Shown here in pieces: positions 23,601 through 34,261 of a DNA stretch of 64,000 bases; the stretch's first letter is position 1, and each line of letters opens with the position of its first letter. Below the pieces are notes generated by a model. It saw only the letters and a program-made list of their open reading frames with translations. It ran no database searches and was not told the origin of the DNA. The position numbers were made by a program, and so were the translations under genes. The stretch comes from Fremontodendron californicum (Eukaryota > Streptophyta > Magnoliopsida > Malvales > Malvaceae), in the NCBI GenBank assembly GCA_030761205.1, contig JAULJL010000002.1:21307010-21371009 (forward strand), read 5' to 3'.

Positions 23601-24540
23601 TTGTCTATACGTAGACGATATGTTGATCTTAGGCAGTAACTATGAGATCATAAAAGCTACCAAAACTTGGTTGACTAGTAAGTTTCATATGAAAGATATG
23701 GGTGTAGCTGATGTGGTTTTAGGAATTAAAATTTCTAAAACACAAGATGGCTTGGTAATATCTCAAGATCATTATGTAAATAATATTCTTGAGAAATTCA
23801 GTAAGAATGATACCGATATAGCCAAAACACCCGTAAATGTTCATTTACATCTAAAGAAAAATACTGGTGACGCAATATCTCAATTAGAATATTCGCGAAT
23901 AATTGGTAGTCTTATGTATCTTATGAACTGCACAAGACCAGATATAGCTTACTCAGTTAGCAAACTGAGTAGATTTACTAGTAATCCTGGAGAGGATCAC
24001 TGGAAGGCCATTGTGAGGGTACTTAGATATTTGAGATACACCTCAAGTTATGGACTGCACTATACAAGATATCCAGCTGTACTTGAAGGGTACACTGATG
24101 CAAACTGGATATCCGATACTAAAGATTCTAAATCTACTAGCGGATTTATCTTTCCTATTGGAGGAGCTGCATTGTCATGGAAATCTTCTAAACAAACATG
24201 TATTGCCAGATCCACTATGGAATCTGAGTTTATAGCTTTAGATAAAGCTGGAGAAGAAGCAGAATGGCTTCGAAATTTTTTAGAAGATATTCCATGTTGG
24301 CCGAAACCTGTGCCGGCAATAAGTATACATTGCGATAGTCAATCTGCAATTGGTAGGGCACAGAGTAGTTTATATAACGGTAATCTCGACACATTCGTCG
24401 AAGACACAATACCGTTAGACAGTTGCTCTCAAATGGAATTATCTCTATTGATTATGTAAAATCAAAGGATAATATTGCGAATCCGCTTACTAAAGGTTTA
24501 ACGAGAGAGCAAGTAAATACATCATCGAGGGGAATGGGTT
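20650..24540 (+). pseudogene. copia element 1 gag-pol, one nonsense and one frameshift
   Basis: A single polyprotein from the ATG at 20650: gag with one CCHC knuckle (residues 261-274, CFNCNKPEHRAKDC); protease DTGAT at 310; integrase zinc region (WHGRLG and HKCEIC), catalytic core with HTDIC, SDRGGEY and the ENG/AERKNR end of the DD35E triad; reverse transcriptase with KWIFKRK, FDTYSPV, HQMDVKTAFLNG and YVDD (23608-23619); and RNase H with YTDANW and CDSQSAI. A TGA at 23497-23499 replaces a codon in the RT finger-palm region; reading resumes in the same frame. Near 24380 a 1-base deletion shifts the frame about 30-40 codons before the expected end. Otherwise clean over 1260 codons, so decay is recent. 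Confidence 0.93.
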
Positions 24541-25110
24541 AAAGTTACATAGTGGAAACCCAACCTAGCTGACTGGAGATCCCAAGATCTAGGTTCAAAA
24601 GGGACAACTAAATTATGTAACTGTGTGTAAGCACTAAAAGAGTTAAACACTATTATCCATTCCTATGATGATTTAGTGCTGCCTACAAGGTAGGATAAGC
24701 TATGCTTTTAATGATTCTTATAGCTTGATAAATAATCAATTGGGGTATTGCAGGATACTCTTAATGAGCAATCACCTATTATGAGTAAGAAACGTGGCCA
24801 CTTCTATGAGAATTGATCAGGCTAAATCCTCTGGAGTACTCATAAGAAACCAGGAAGTGTCTGAGGCCAAAATGGACACAACCGTGAGAACCGAAGATGT
24901 TCGAAGGGGAATTGTGTGATAATTATTGTCTTGGTTTACACTAAAGGCTGAATAGTTCAAGACATCATGTTCACTAGTTAGCCGAGTAAATCCGATAGTT
25001 ATTCACTATGGAGGGTTCAAAGCCAAAAGCTATCTATCTTGATGCAATTACTCTTCAAAGAAAGTCTCTCTCGTACTCCGAGTCAGTTTATTGTTTTATT
25101 CAGATAATTT

Positions 25111-25127
25111 CCATTCATGTGGGGGAT
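25111..25127 (+). promoter_or_regulatory. Polypurine tract of copia element 1
   Basis: CATGTGGGGGAT directly abuts the 3' LTR and would prime plus-strand DNA synthesis. The 24541-25110 stretch between coding end and this site holds no ORF. Confidence 0.85.
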
Positions 25128-26139
25128 TGTTAGATATCATAGTATATATTAAGTGTGTATATATACGAAATACGTATTCTAATACGTAGGTTGTCATAGT
25201 AAGATACACGGTGTACATTTACGTACACAAATGATATCAAAGTGAATGAGAAATTAGTCTCATTATTTACCCACTTGAAGAGGAAGGAAAGTTGGTTGAA
25301 AGTATGTGTGGTAGTCAATCCCACATAGGACTAAGAATGACTTTAGCTTATAATTTATATAAGCTAGAGTGTCATGATGGGTTGGGCCCCAAGGGGCACC
25401 CAAGTTTTTGTGGAGGGTGAGGACCTACACAACTTGGGCTAGACCACACGCGCGCCGCCGCCGCCGAGCCGGGCTGGGCTGGGTTGGGTCGGGTAGGGTT
25501 TGGGTTTGGGTCAGTAAATAATTTTTTACTGCCCAACCGGCTTAATTTTGTCCAAACCGAACCAGCTCAACACCAAGCCAGCTCAAATCCAACCAGCTTT
25601 ATGTTTGTCCGAATAATTCTTCTTCTAGAATATGTCTGTTCGGTTCTTTACCTTTTTCTGAAGTGTCTTGCTTGTTGGATTGAACCGGTTCATTGGTTCA
25701 GACTTGTCTTTTGACCGAACCGATTCCTGTCCAACAATTGTGTCTAACCGAACAGACTTCTCTGTATCTATAAATAGGAGTGTTTGTATTTGTTTCTACT
25801 CACTAATTCACCGAAAATATTCTTGCCTTCTGAGAGAGACTTCAACATTTTTCTGTTCGCTGTGTTGCATCCGGGTGTGCTCTCATTTGCAACGTATATC
25901 GAGGAAACCTGGGAGACGATTTGCATCGATACTGTAAGCACCTTAGACAGGCAAAAAACGTCTTAAGGTTAAAGGTCCAACCTTGACTCAATATTGATTT
26001 TTTCAAATCAATTATTGTAAGTGTCTTTATTCGATTTTGCATACTTATTGTAAACTGCTTCAATATATATATATATATCAAGTTCTTCTTTTACTTTCTG
26101 TTTTTATTTCACAGTATATTGCATATATTTATTCCAACA
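25128..26139 (+). repeat. 3' LTR of copia element 1
   Basis: 1012 bp, same ends as the 5' LTR. Retains a block before the TATA box (about 25620-25765) rich in CCGAAC/GGTTCGG-like motifs that is missing from the 5' LTR. TATA box near 25770. Confidence 0.93.
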
Positions 26140-26589
26140 GTTCTTTAACTGTTACAACTCGCTAAAAAGTGAGAAAAAGTATAAACATCAGTCAGCTACT
26201 GTTTAACATTGGTATATTTGGTGGACATTCACCACCCTATCTTTCTTCTGTAAAAAGAAAGGAAAAATGTTCATGAATTTACAAAAATTTCTCCTTCTGA
26301 TTATGTCTTTTGCCGCACAAAACAAACTCATAATCCACTCAATCGGGAAGTGAGATCAATGAAGATGTCTTCTCTGCAGGGAATTATGAGACCACCCATC
26401 GGGTGATCAAACCCAAATTCTTCCTCAGCCTTGCTTAATAATTCTTGAAATGAAGGTTGATTCAAGAATGATGTAGGAATTACAAACCGCTTCTTTTGGC
26501 TTTCTCCAACATAAACTGTGCAGTAGCCTTTTGGAACACTGTTAGAAGATACTTTGTTTGCTTTTCATTGGCGTAAAATTTGTCTAGCA

Positions 26590-26919
26590 TGTTACCATAT
26601 ACATTTTAGGACTTTATATCATTTAGGACTTTTCTATTCATATTAGCTGTATATATATTTTACCATGTGTATAAGCTGAATAATAGGGATTAATTCCCAT
26701 GTATATAGGCTGAATATTAGGGTTAATTCCCATGTATATAGGCTGAACATTAGGGATTAGTTACCAGGTATTTAGGCACAATGATAGGGATTACAGTGTA
26801 GAGTAATTGATGAGCTTTCCATGTATAGAACACAGAGATTAATAAGAAGGGAAGGGGGGCTGACAGTCAGCATACATTTTCCAAAACCTCTCTTTGCATA
26901 TTTTGTTTCGGTTCTAACG
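26590..26919 (+). repeat. 5' LTR of copia element 2
   Basis: 330 bp. Ends CTAACG where the 3' LTR keeps CTAACA, i.e. the terminal CA is mutated in this copy. Contains three repeats of a TGTATATAGGCTGAA-type block. Confidence 0.95.
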
Positions 26920-27234
26920 TGGTATCAAGAGCAGGTTCGATTTTTTCTTCTGTTTAGTTTCGGTGGCCATTTTTTTTTCTTGGGTTTCTGTCGAGAGCAG
27001 GTTCGATTTTTTCTTCTATTTAGTTTCGATGGCCATTTTTTTTCTTGGGTTTCTGTCGACATCAACAGTGGGTGTTGGTTCGATTTCGTGGCTATTTTTT
27101 TCTTGGGTTTCTGTCGGCATCAACAATGGGTGTTGGTTCGGTTGTTTTTAGTTTCGGTCTGTGGGTATTTTTCTGGTGGTGTTTTCTATGACACTTTTCT
27201 GGTGGGATATTGTTTTCTGCATCTTGGTTGCATC

Positions 27235-30200
27235 ATGTCATCGGATAAGTTGGAATCGTTTCATATTAGATTTACTGGCAAAAATTATTCTGCTTGGGAG
27301 TTTCAATTTAAATTATTTGTGAAAGGAAAAGAATTGTGGGATCATATTGATGGGAGTGCTCCCGCACCTCAAGATGTGGAGGCTTTGTCTAAGTGGGAAA
27401 TTAAGGATGCTAGGGTTATGACTTGGATCCTTAGCTCGGTTGAGCCTCATCTTGTTCTCAACCTGAAACCTTATAAAACCGCTGCTACTATGTGGAATTA
27501 TCTCAACACAGTTTACAATCAAGACAACTCCGCTAGGAGATTTCAATTGGAATATGAGATGGCTAATTTCACACAAGGAAGTCTCTCAATTGAGGAATAT
27601 TTTTCTGGTTTTCAAACCCTTTGGGCTGATTATTCGGATATTGTTTATGCTAATGTTCCTGCTGCAGCTCTCTCTGATGTCCAGGCCGTGCATGCAACCA
27701 GCAAGCGCGATCAATTCTTGATGAAGCTACGACCTGATTTTGAAATTGCTCGGTCTAATCTGATGAATCGTCATCCTGTACCATCTCTGGATGCCTGTTT
27801 GAGTGAACTTCTTCGTGAGGAGCAGCGTTTGGTAACTCAGGCTGCCATGGAACATCGGGATAATGTTAGTGCACATGTCTCTATGGCTTATGCAGCACAG
27901 GGAAGGAATAAGGGTAGAGATATGCGTGCTGTCCAGTGCTTTAGTTGTAAAGCTTTTGGTCATATTGCTCGGGATTTTCTCAAGAAGTTCTGTAACTACT
28001 GCAAGAAACAGGGTCATATCATCTCTGCTTGTCCCATTTGACCTGAACGGAAGCATGGTATTGCCTATCATGCCTCCACTGGTGCCTCTTGTTCTACTGC
28101 ATTGCCTGCTGCCTCGCCGGTTGTTCCTATTCCTTCTTCTACAGCCTTAGCAAACCCGAACACACTCACTCCTGAAATGGTACAACAGATGATCATTTCT
28201 GCTTTTTCTACTTTTGGACTCTCAGGTAATCATAAAGTTTCTTCTAAGCCATGGTATTTTGACTCTGGTGCCTCTAACCATATGACCAATACTGTTGTCC
28301 CTCTTTCCAATGTCAGAAATTATGATGGAAATCTGATAATTAACACCGCTGATGGCAGTTCTCTGCCTATCATTGCTGTTGGTGATCTTTCTTCTACCTT
28401 AACTGATGTTTTTGTGTCTCCTGCCCTCTCCACAAATCTTATTTCTGTTGGTCAATTGGTTGATAATAATTGTAATGTCCATTTCTCTCGTTCTGGTTGT
28501 GTTGTGCAGGATCAAGTGTCAGGGAAGATGATCGCGAAGGGGCCTAAAGTGGTCCGACTCTTTCCTCTTCATGTTTCTCCTTCCACTATTATCCCTAGTT
28601 TTCCTTTACTTTCATTTGCATGTAATGTTGTTGGTTCGAGAAATAATATGTGCCATCGACGTCTAGGTCACCCAAACTCTGATGTACTTCGTACTTTGTC
28701 ACATTCTGGATTATTGGGAAATAAAGCATGTTCTTCTCTTGATCTTTCTTTTGATTGTACATCCTGCAAACTTGGAAAAAGTAAAGTTCTACCCTTTCCT
28801 CATCATGCATCTCGTGCATCACAATGTTTTGATGTTATTCATAGTGATGTTTGGGGGATTGCACCTATTGTTTCTCATGCACATTACAAGTATTTTGTTA
28901 CTTTCATTGATGATTTTAGTCGGTTTACTTGGGTTTACTTCCTTCGGGCTAAGGCCGAAGTTTTTTTAGTCTTTAAGCGCTTTCTTGCACTTCTTGAAAC
29001 TCAATTTTCTACCAGCATCAAAGTATTACGCTCTGATTCGGGCGGTGAATACATGTCTAATGAGTTTCAGAATTTTCTTCAAAGCAAAGGGATCTTCTCT
29101 CAGCGTTCTTGTCCTTCGACACCACAACAAAACGGTGTTGCTGAGAGGAAAAATCGACATCTTCTTGATGTGGTAAGAACTATTTTACTTGAATCATCTG
29201 TTCCTCATCGTTTTTGGTGTGAAGCACTTTCTACTGCTGTTCATTTGATCAATCGCTTACCCTCTCCTACGTTAAATCATGTTTCTCCTTTCTTTAAGTT
29301 GTTTGGTCATTCTCCTTCATATTCTGATCTACGTACTTTTGGTTGTGTTTGTTTTGTGCATCTCCCTACTCATGAACGTCATAAACTTACTGCTCAGTCT
29401 GTTAAGTGTGTTTTTCTTGGTTATGCTATCTCTCAAAAGGGATATGTTTGTTATGATCCTCAGGCTCGTCGTATACGAGTTTCTAGGAATATGATTTTCT
29501 TTGAAAATCAATATTTCTTTCCATCTCATGTTGAGCTGCCATCTTTATCTTTATCTCTTCTGCCTAGTTTTTCTGATTCCCCAACACTTGTAGAACGGTT
29601 TAAACCTGGTGTTGTGTATGGACGACGTAGTAAACATGAGTCTGGTTCCACTTCCTCTGTGCCTCCTTCCGATCTTGACTCGACACCTGATCCTGCTCCT
29701 GCTTCCACCACTCTTCATCGGTCTACTCGTCTTTCTCGACCCCCTGATCGGTGTGGTTTCTTCTCTCCTGTTTCTCTTGTCACTACTTTATCTACTATTT
29801 CCATTCCCTCTTGCTACAAACAGGCCATGGAACATGAGTGTTGGCAAAATGCAATGCAAGTAGAACTCCAAGCACTTAAGGAGAATCACACTTGGGATAT
29901 TGTTCCTTGTCCTCCTACAGTCAAACCTATTGGGAGTAAATGGGTTTTTTCTGTAAAACTTCGTTCTGATGGCTCTTTGGACAGGTACAAAGCTCGCCTT
30001 GTAGCTCTCGGTAACAAACAGGAATATGGGATTGATTATGAGGAGACATTTGCTCCTGTTGCCAAAATGACCACGGTTCGAACCATCGTAGCTGTTGCCG
30101 CTTCACAGTCGTGGCAACTGCATCAAATGGATGTGAAGAATGCCTTTCTTCATGGTGATCTCCAGGAAGAGATTTACACGAAGCTTCCCTCTGGTATGAC

Positions 30201-31299
30201 TACTTCTTCTCCTCATGATGTCTGTAAGCTAAGGCGTTCTCTGTATAGGCTCAAGCAAGCACCCCGGGCTTGGTTTGAGAAGTTTCGCAGTACACTTCTT
30301 TCCTTCAGTTTTACACAAAGTCAGTATGATTCTTCTCTCTTCTTCCATACGTCTGCATCGGGTATAGTCATTCTCTTGGTTTATGTGGATGATATTATTA
30401 TTACTGGTACTGACGGCAGTTTGATTACTAAACTTCAGCAGATGTTACATGCCACTTTTCATATGAAAGATCTTGGCCAGCTTACATACTTCTTAGGATT
30501 AGAAGTTCATCATCGGGCCAATGGTATTTTTGTAAACCAGCATAAGTATATTCAAGATCTTATCACTTTGGCTGGTTTGGAGGACACTTCTTCTGTTGAT
30601 ACTCCTATGGAGGTAAATGTCAAATACAGGAAAGATGAAGGGAATCTTCTCGATGATCCTACTCTCTATCGGCCTGATATCTCCTATGCTGTTCATCAGA
30701 TCAGTCAGTTTATGTCTTCTCCTCGGCATCTACATCTTGCTGCAGTTCGACGCATCATTCGCTATCTTCGAGGTTCACCTACTCGTGGGTTGTTCTTCCC
30801 TACTGGCTCCTCTCTTCAACTTGTTGCCTATAGTGATGCTGATTGGGCTGGGTGTCCGGATACACGTCGATCTACTACGGGATGGTGTATGTTTTTAGGT
30901 GATGCCTTAATTTCTTGGAGGTGTAAGAAACAAGATCGTGTTTCTAAATCATCTACTGAAGCCGAGTATCGTGCCATGTCTACTGCTTGTTCTGAAATTG
31001 TATGGCTACGCGGTCTTCTTGAAGAGCTTGGGTTTCCTCAGACTACTTCTACTCCTCTTCATGCTGATAACACTAGTGCTATTCAGATTGCCACCAATCC
31101 TGTTTTCCATGAACGCACCAAGCACATTGAAGTTGATTGTCATTCTATTCGAGATACCTTGGAAAGTCGGGTGATATCTCTTCCTCACATCTCTTCTGAT
31201 CTCCAAGTGGCTGATGTTTTCACCAAAGCTATGACTCGACAGCGGCATCAATTTCTTGTTGGCAAATTGTTGCTGGTTGACTTACCAGCATCAATTTGA
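27235..31299 (+). pseudogene. copia element 2 gag-pol, one nonsense and an RT-RNase H deletion
   Basis: Starts at the ATG at 27235 (MSSDKLESFHIRFTGKNY), a gag of the UBN2 type, and stays in one frame to 31299. A TGA at 28039-28041 interrupts it just after the zinc knuckles; the frame then stays open for over 1080 codons. Two knuckles are adjacent: the first (CFSCKAFGHIARDF) has lost its last Cys, the second (CNYCKKQGHIISAC) is complete. Protease DSGASNHM, integrase HRRLGHP and the DD35E core (SDVWG, SDSGGEY, NGVAERKNR), RT with HQMDVKNAFLHG and YVDD near 30380, RNase H with YSDADWAGC and STEAEYRA. At LYR/PDISY (near 30670) a dozen or more residues normally present between RT and RNase H are missing without a frame change. 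Not autonomous. Confidence 0.94.
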
Positions 31300-31306
31300 G
31301 GGGGGA

Positions 31307-31636
31307 TGTTACCATATACATTTTAGGACTTTATATCATTTAGGACTTTTCTATTCATATTAGCTGTATATATATTTTACCATGTGTATAAGCTGAATAA
31401 TAGGGATTAATTCCCATGTATATAGGCTGAACATTAGGGTTAATTCCCATGTATATAGGCTGAACATTAGGGATTAGTTACCAAGTATTTAGGCACAATG
31501 ATAGGGATTACAGTGTAGAGTAATTGATGAGCTTTCCATGTATAGAACACAGAGATTAATAAGAAGGGAAGGGGGGCTGATAGTCAGCATACTTTTTCCA
31601 AAACCTCTCTTTGCATATTCTGTTTCGGTTCTAACA
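31307..31636 (+). repeat. 3' LTR of copia element 2
   Basis: 330 bp, same ends as the 5' copy, followed by the TAGCA duplication. Confidence 0.95.
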
Positions 31637-31670
31637 TAGCATGCATAACACCAGGAATTCTAATAGCCAT

Positions 31671-32332
31671 GGCTTTTGATTTGTTTTCCTTTTTCTTTTT
31701 GGAAGATGATGAAGAGCAAAACTTGGGAGAAGAAAGGAAATATTTGCTAATAGAGAATATGAGGACTTGATTTGGTTCTGGATGTGAATTATATATATAT
31801 ATATATATAGATGGCTAGGTAACAAGGAAGTTTCCTGAAATCTTGAGTCAGTGGTCTAGGACTCTAGAAGCATTTAAGAAGAGAACTTAAGCACCTGAAG
31901 GTTCACAACTTCACATGGTTCTGTCTTCCAATTCATCATCAAGAAACTAGTGGTGTTTGAGAATGTGTGTTTGTTAGAACACATCAATGGCTATTTTTTT
32001 TTCTGAGGATCAACCTAGAATTGGACCCTATTCAATTTAGAAATGAGTTTTAATTAGATGACAGAAACCTCTGGCCTTTCACCAAATCCATCCGCATTTG
32101 TTTCTTTGTTGTTTGAACTTTTTTAAGACAAATCCTGGTGGAGAGCATGTGAAGTATTTCCTGCTGCTAGTCCTGTCAGCGTACGTAGCCTAAATGACAT
32201 AAATGTTATCAGTAACCCTGGCATCAAAAGGTTGAACAGTGTAGAGGAGGGGGTTAAAGGTGGTCTGATAAAGGTTCTAGCACATATGGCCAAGCACATT
32301 CTAAACCCCTCACTAGGAACCCCTCTGAACAT
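31671..32332. other. Upstream region of the split SAUR gene
   Basis: Promoter side of the disrupted SAUR (minus strand). Contains the TATA-like AT run at 31793-31809 and, at about 31905-31945, a block (ACATGGTTCTGTCTTCCAAT) that resembles blocks upstream of the other two SAUR copies (near 35905-35940 and 42420-42450). The stretch 32100-32332 has a chance ORF only. Confidence 0.5.
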
Positions 32333-32516
32333 CAGGGATTCAAATTGGGATCGCGAACGTATTTCCGGCCGCGTCGTATTTATCGCGGTTGCGAACGTAA
32401 TGAATATTATCGTACCAATTACGATAAATATTGACCGTGAATATCAACGGCAGAGGAAGCCGAAACCGCTAAATAGCGGCCATAGCGTTGCGTTGCGGCC
32501 ACTATTTAAATCCTTG
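32333..32516. mobile_element. CpG-rich MITE-like element, copy A
   Basis: 184 bp with inverted ends (CAGGGATTCAAATTGG at left; right end reverse-complements to CAAGGATTTAAATAGTGG) and dense CG dinucleotides, unlike the A/T-rich surroundings. Related copies at 41752-41925 and 44040-44240. No clear target duplication. Confidence 0.5.
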
Positions 32517-32696
32517 ATGAGCATGCACTTCCACATGTGTTTACGTACATCTGTTGGTGCAGAAAATACCCATATTGACAATTTCTGTTTAGGATTTCTG
32601 TTCTTTGAGTGCAAAATTTAATCTCATCTTCTGTAAGAAGGAAAAATATGTACACGAAGGAACAAAACTGCAGCCTCTAGTTCATTCTAATGGCAG

Positions 32697-32984
32697 TCAA
32701 AATCCACCCAGGTGAGAAGTACGTTCGATGAAATCGTCTTCCGTGTAGGGAATTGTTAGACCAACCATCGGATGATCAAATCCATATTCTTCCTCTGCCT
32801 TACATAACAACTCTTGGAAAGAAGGCTGACTCAAGAATGATATCAGGATTATGAATCTCTTCTTCTTACTCTCTCCAACATAAACTGCAATGTAGCTTTT
32901 TGGAACATCCAAGGATGCTGATTGATTTCGAAGTAGATTTGATCTACGGAGAATCTGCTTAATACCAAGCAAACGAATAGCTAT
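32697..32984 (-). pseudogene. SAUR auxin-induced protein, start codon lost (ATG to ATA)
   Basis: Minus strand. From 32984 the frame reads (ATA)AIRLLGIKQILRRSNLL... to a stop at 32697; 96 codons with the stop, the family length. The ATAGCTATTCGT at the start corresponds to the ATGGCTATT of the neighbouring SAUR copy, so the initiator Met has become Ile and there is no other in-frame ATG before the conserved core. Core motifs remain: YIAVYVGESKKKRF, SFLSQPSFQELL, AEEEYGFDHPM, IPYTEDDF. The usual VPKG reads VPKS. Just upstream is a TATA-like CTATATATATAC (33108-33119), and the LTR element starts about 10 bp beyond, cutting off the distal promoter. Non-AUG initiation cannot be excluded, but decay is likelier. 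Confidence 0.85.
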
Positions 32985-33128
32985 CGCTTTGTTTGATGAT
33001 ATTGCTTTAGAAGATGATGAGGATCACAAGTAAATTGAAGAGCAGAAAGGCAATATGCTAGAAGAGATTAAAATATGATGACTTGAGAATTGGCGGCGTG
33101 TATTATGTGTATATATATAGATCAAGGG

Positions 33129-33572
33129 TGTCATGGAATTGATAAAGGCTGGGAATCAAGGAGGATGTAGGAATGAGTTGGCTTGGACTGACACTGAGCT
33201 GTGGCAACAGGGGCTGACCACTACCAAGGAGAAGGAAGTTGAGCTAACAAAGCTGAAGCTGGGAACCAGTAAGATGAATAATGACAAGCTGGAAGTTGGT
33301 GAGCTGAATGTTGATGAGCTGGAGCTACCAAGCTGACCATTAGCAATGAGGAGAAGCATCTATAACAATTTGCTGAGCTAGCAAGCATCTAGAAGCTGGT
33401 GGATAAATTTTAATAGGACAGCTGTTAAATTGTTATTGTTAGATTCTATATATATACCAATACTGTGTATTGAAGAGTTATGAATGAAAAACTTATCAAT
33501 TTCTTCTCTAAATTCCCTCTTTCTCTTCTCTGGTCTCTTCTCTCTTATCTACAAAACTATTATTCTATTACA
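33129..33572 (+). repeat. 5' LTR of the gene-capturing element
   Basis: 444 bp, followed by the primer-site-like TGGTATTTAGAGCC at 33575. Contains GAGCTG/AAGCTG-rich sequence and a TATATATATACC stretch near 33450 that could be the promoter. Confidence 0.9.
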
Positions 33573-33604
33573 AATGGTATTTAGAGCCTTAAGATCCAAG
33601 CTAA

Positions 33605-33817
33605 AAGCTGGGAAAACACAAAAAAAAAATTCGATTATCGCAGAAGGAACTAGGCTTAATTTTTTTGGAGGAGGAAGTGCAAAATCTACAAACTCAAATG
33701 GAAGCAATGAAAGTTACAGAGGGTGATGTTCCTCGATGGTGGGTGGCAGAAAGGAAAGGCATCGAAGCCAAAATAGCCGAAAATCGAAATTACATCAGTA
33801 AGATGCTTGACATGTTG
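33605..33817 (+). pseudogene. Gag-like N-terminal segment
   Basis: Open frame without an ATG from 33605, reading LEEEVQNLQTQMEAMKVTEG and RWWVAERKGIEAKIAENRN. This coiled-coil start after the primer site resembles the N-terminus of gypsy gag proteins. It continues in frame into the enolase piece. The initiator Met seems to have mutated. The only part of the interior that looks native to a retrotransposon, besides the tail before the purine tract. Confidence 0.55.
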
Positions 33818-34261
33818 ATTAAGAAGAAGTATGGTCAAGATGCAACCAATGTTGGCGATGAAGGTGATTTTGCTCCTAACACTCAGGAGATCAAGGAATG
33901 ACTTGAATTGATAAAGGCTGACATTGCTAAAGCTGGTTACACAAGCAAAGTTGCTGTGGGAGATGATCTCTTGGTCACAAACCCTAAGAAGGTTGAGAAG
34001 GCTATCAATGAAAAAACTTGTAATGCCCTTCTTTTCAAGGTTAATCAAATTGGATCTGTTACTGAAAGCATTGAAGCTGTCAAAATGCCTAAGAGAGCTG
34101 AATGGGGTATGATGGCCAGCCACTGCAGTGGTGAGACTGAGAATACTTTTATTGCTAATCTTTCACTTGGTTTGGACACAGGTCAAATTAAGACTAGAGC
34201 TCCATGCAGGTATAAGCGTCTAGCTAAGTACAATCAGCTTTTACGAATTGATGAGGACATG
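33818..34261 (+). pseudogene. Captured enolase fragment
   Basis: Matches the C-terminal barrel domain of plant enolase (2-phosphoglycerate to phosphoenolpyruvate, glycolysis). Read in frame: IKKKYGQDATNVGDEG, APNTQEIKE, then a TGA stop (33899-33901), then IAKAGYTSKVAVG joined directly to GDDLLVTNPKKVEKA, KVNQIGSVTESIEAVKM, SHCSGETENTF, GQIKTRAPC and RLAKYNQLLRID. The catalytic-region KVNQIG lysine, the SH histidine and the QIKT lysine are still visible, but the segment between the GYT block and GDDLL (about 60-70 residues, including the first Mg-binding Asp) is missing without a frame change, and the Arg after the SH is Cys. Nuclear enolase genes have many introns; none is present, so it came from mRNA. 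Non-functional. Confidence 0.92.

Larger units (their letters stand above)
18811..26139 (+). mobile_element. Full-length Ty1/copia element 1
   Basis: 7.3-kb element. LTRs start TGTTAGATATC and end TTCCAACA, with 5-bp target duplication GTTCT on both sides (18806-18810 and 26140-26144). Order: 5' LTR, atypical primer site, about 950-bp T-rich leader, gag-pol on the plus strand, untranslated 3' region, polypurine tract (GTGGGGGAT ending 25127), 3' LTR. The domain order protease-integrase-RT-RNase H is copia. The coding frame has one nonsense codon and one frameshift, so this copy is not autonomous now, but its intact boundaries point to a fairly recent insertion. Confidence 0.95.
26590..31636 (+). 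mobile_element. Full-length Ty1/copia element 2, inserted in a SAUR gene
   Basis: 5047 bp. Two 330-bp LTRs (26590-26919 and 31307-31636) starting TGTTACCATATAC; target duplication TAGCA (26585-26589 and 31637-31641). Primer site TGGTATCAAGAGCAGG directly after the 5' LTR (tRNA-Met type) and polypurine tract GAGGGGGGAT before the 3' LTR. By eye the LTRs differ at about 6 of 330 positions, so this is a young insertion. The leader (26920-27234) contains direct duplications of a roughly 60-bp block that includes GAGCAGGTTCGATTTTTTC. Inserted in antisense orientation to the SAUR gene. Confidence 0.96.
26328..31670 (-). pseudogene. SAUR auxin-induced protein, split by copia element 2
   Basis: Minus strand. 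The start piece (31670-31637) reads MAIRIPGVMHA and the remainder (26584-26328) ends in DLTSRLSGL. When one copy of the TAGCA target duplication is discounted, the two pieces make 97 codons, the usual SAUR length. SAUR proteins are small plasma-membrane-associated regulators that inhibit PP2C.D phosphatases and promote cell expansion. Family marks: YCTVYVGESQKKRFVIP, SFLNQPSFQELL, AEEEFGFDHPMGGL, IPCRED. Besides the 5-kb insertion there is an in-frame TGA (plus 26566-26568) at about codon 18. A TATA-like AT run lies upstream at 31793-31809. The gene is dead at this locus. It belongs to a cluster with the copies at 32697-32984 and 41930-42219. Confidence 0.88.

Noticed and set aside
18811..26139. 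Envelope-like gene in copia element 1 between pol and the 3' LTR
   Set aside because: 24541-25110 contains no open frame and no hydrophobic segment; it is untranslated sequence.
32123..32332. 69-codon minus ORF upstream of CpG-rich MITE copy A
   Set aside because: No recognisable domain and no conservation sign; chance frame.
33133..33336. 67-codon ORFs with LTKLKLGTSK/NDKLEVGE-type repeats, present in both 444-bp LTRs
   Set aside because: They lie wholly within the LTRs and owe their look to GAGCTG repeats; no evidence of translation.
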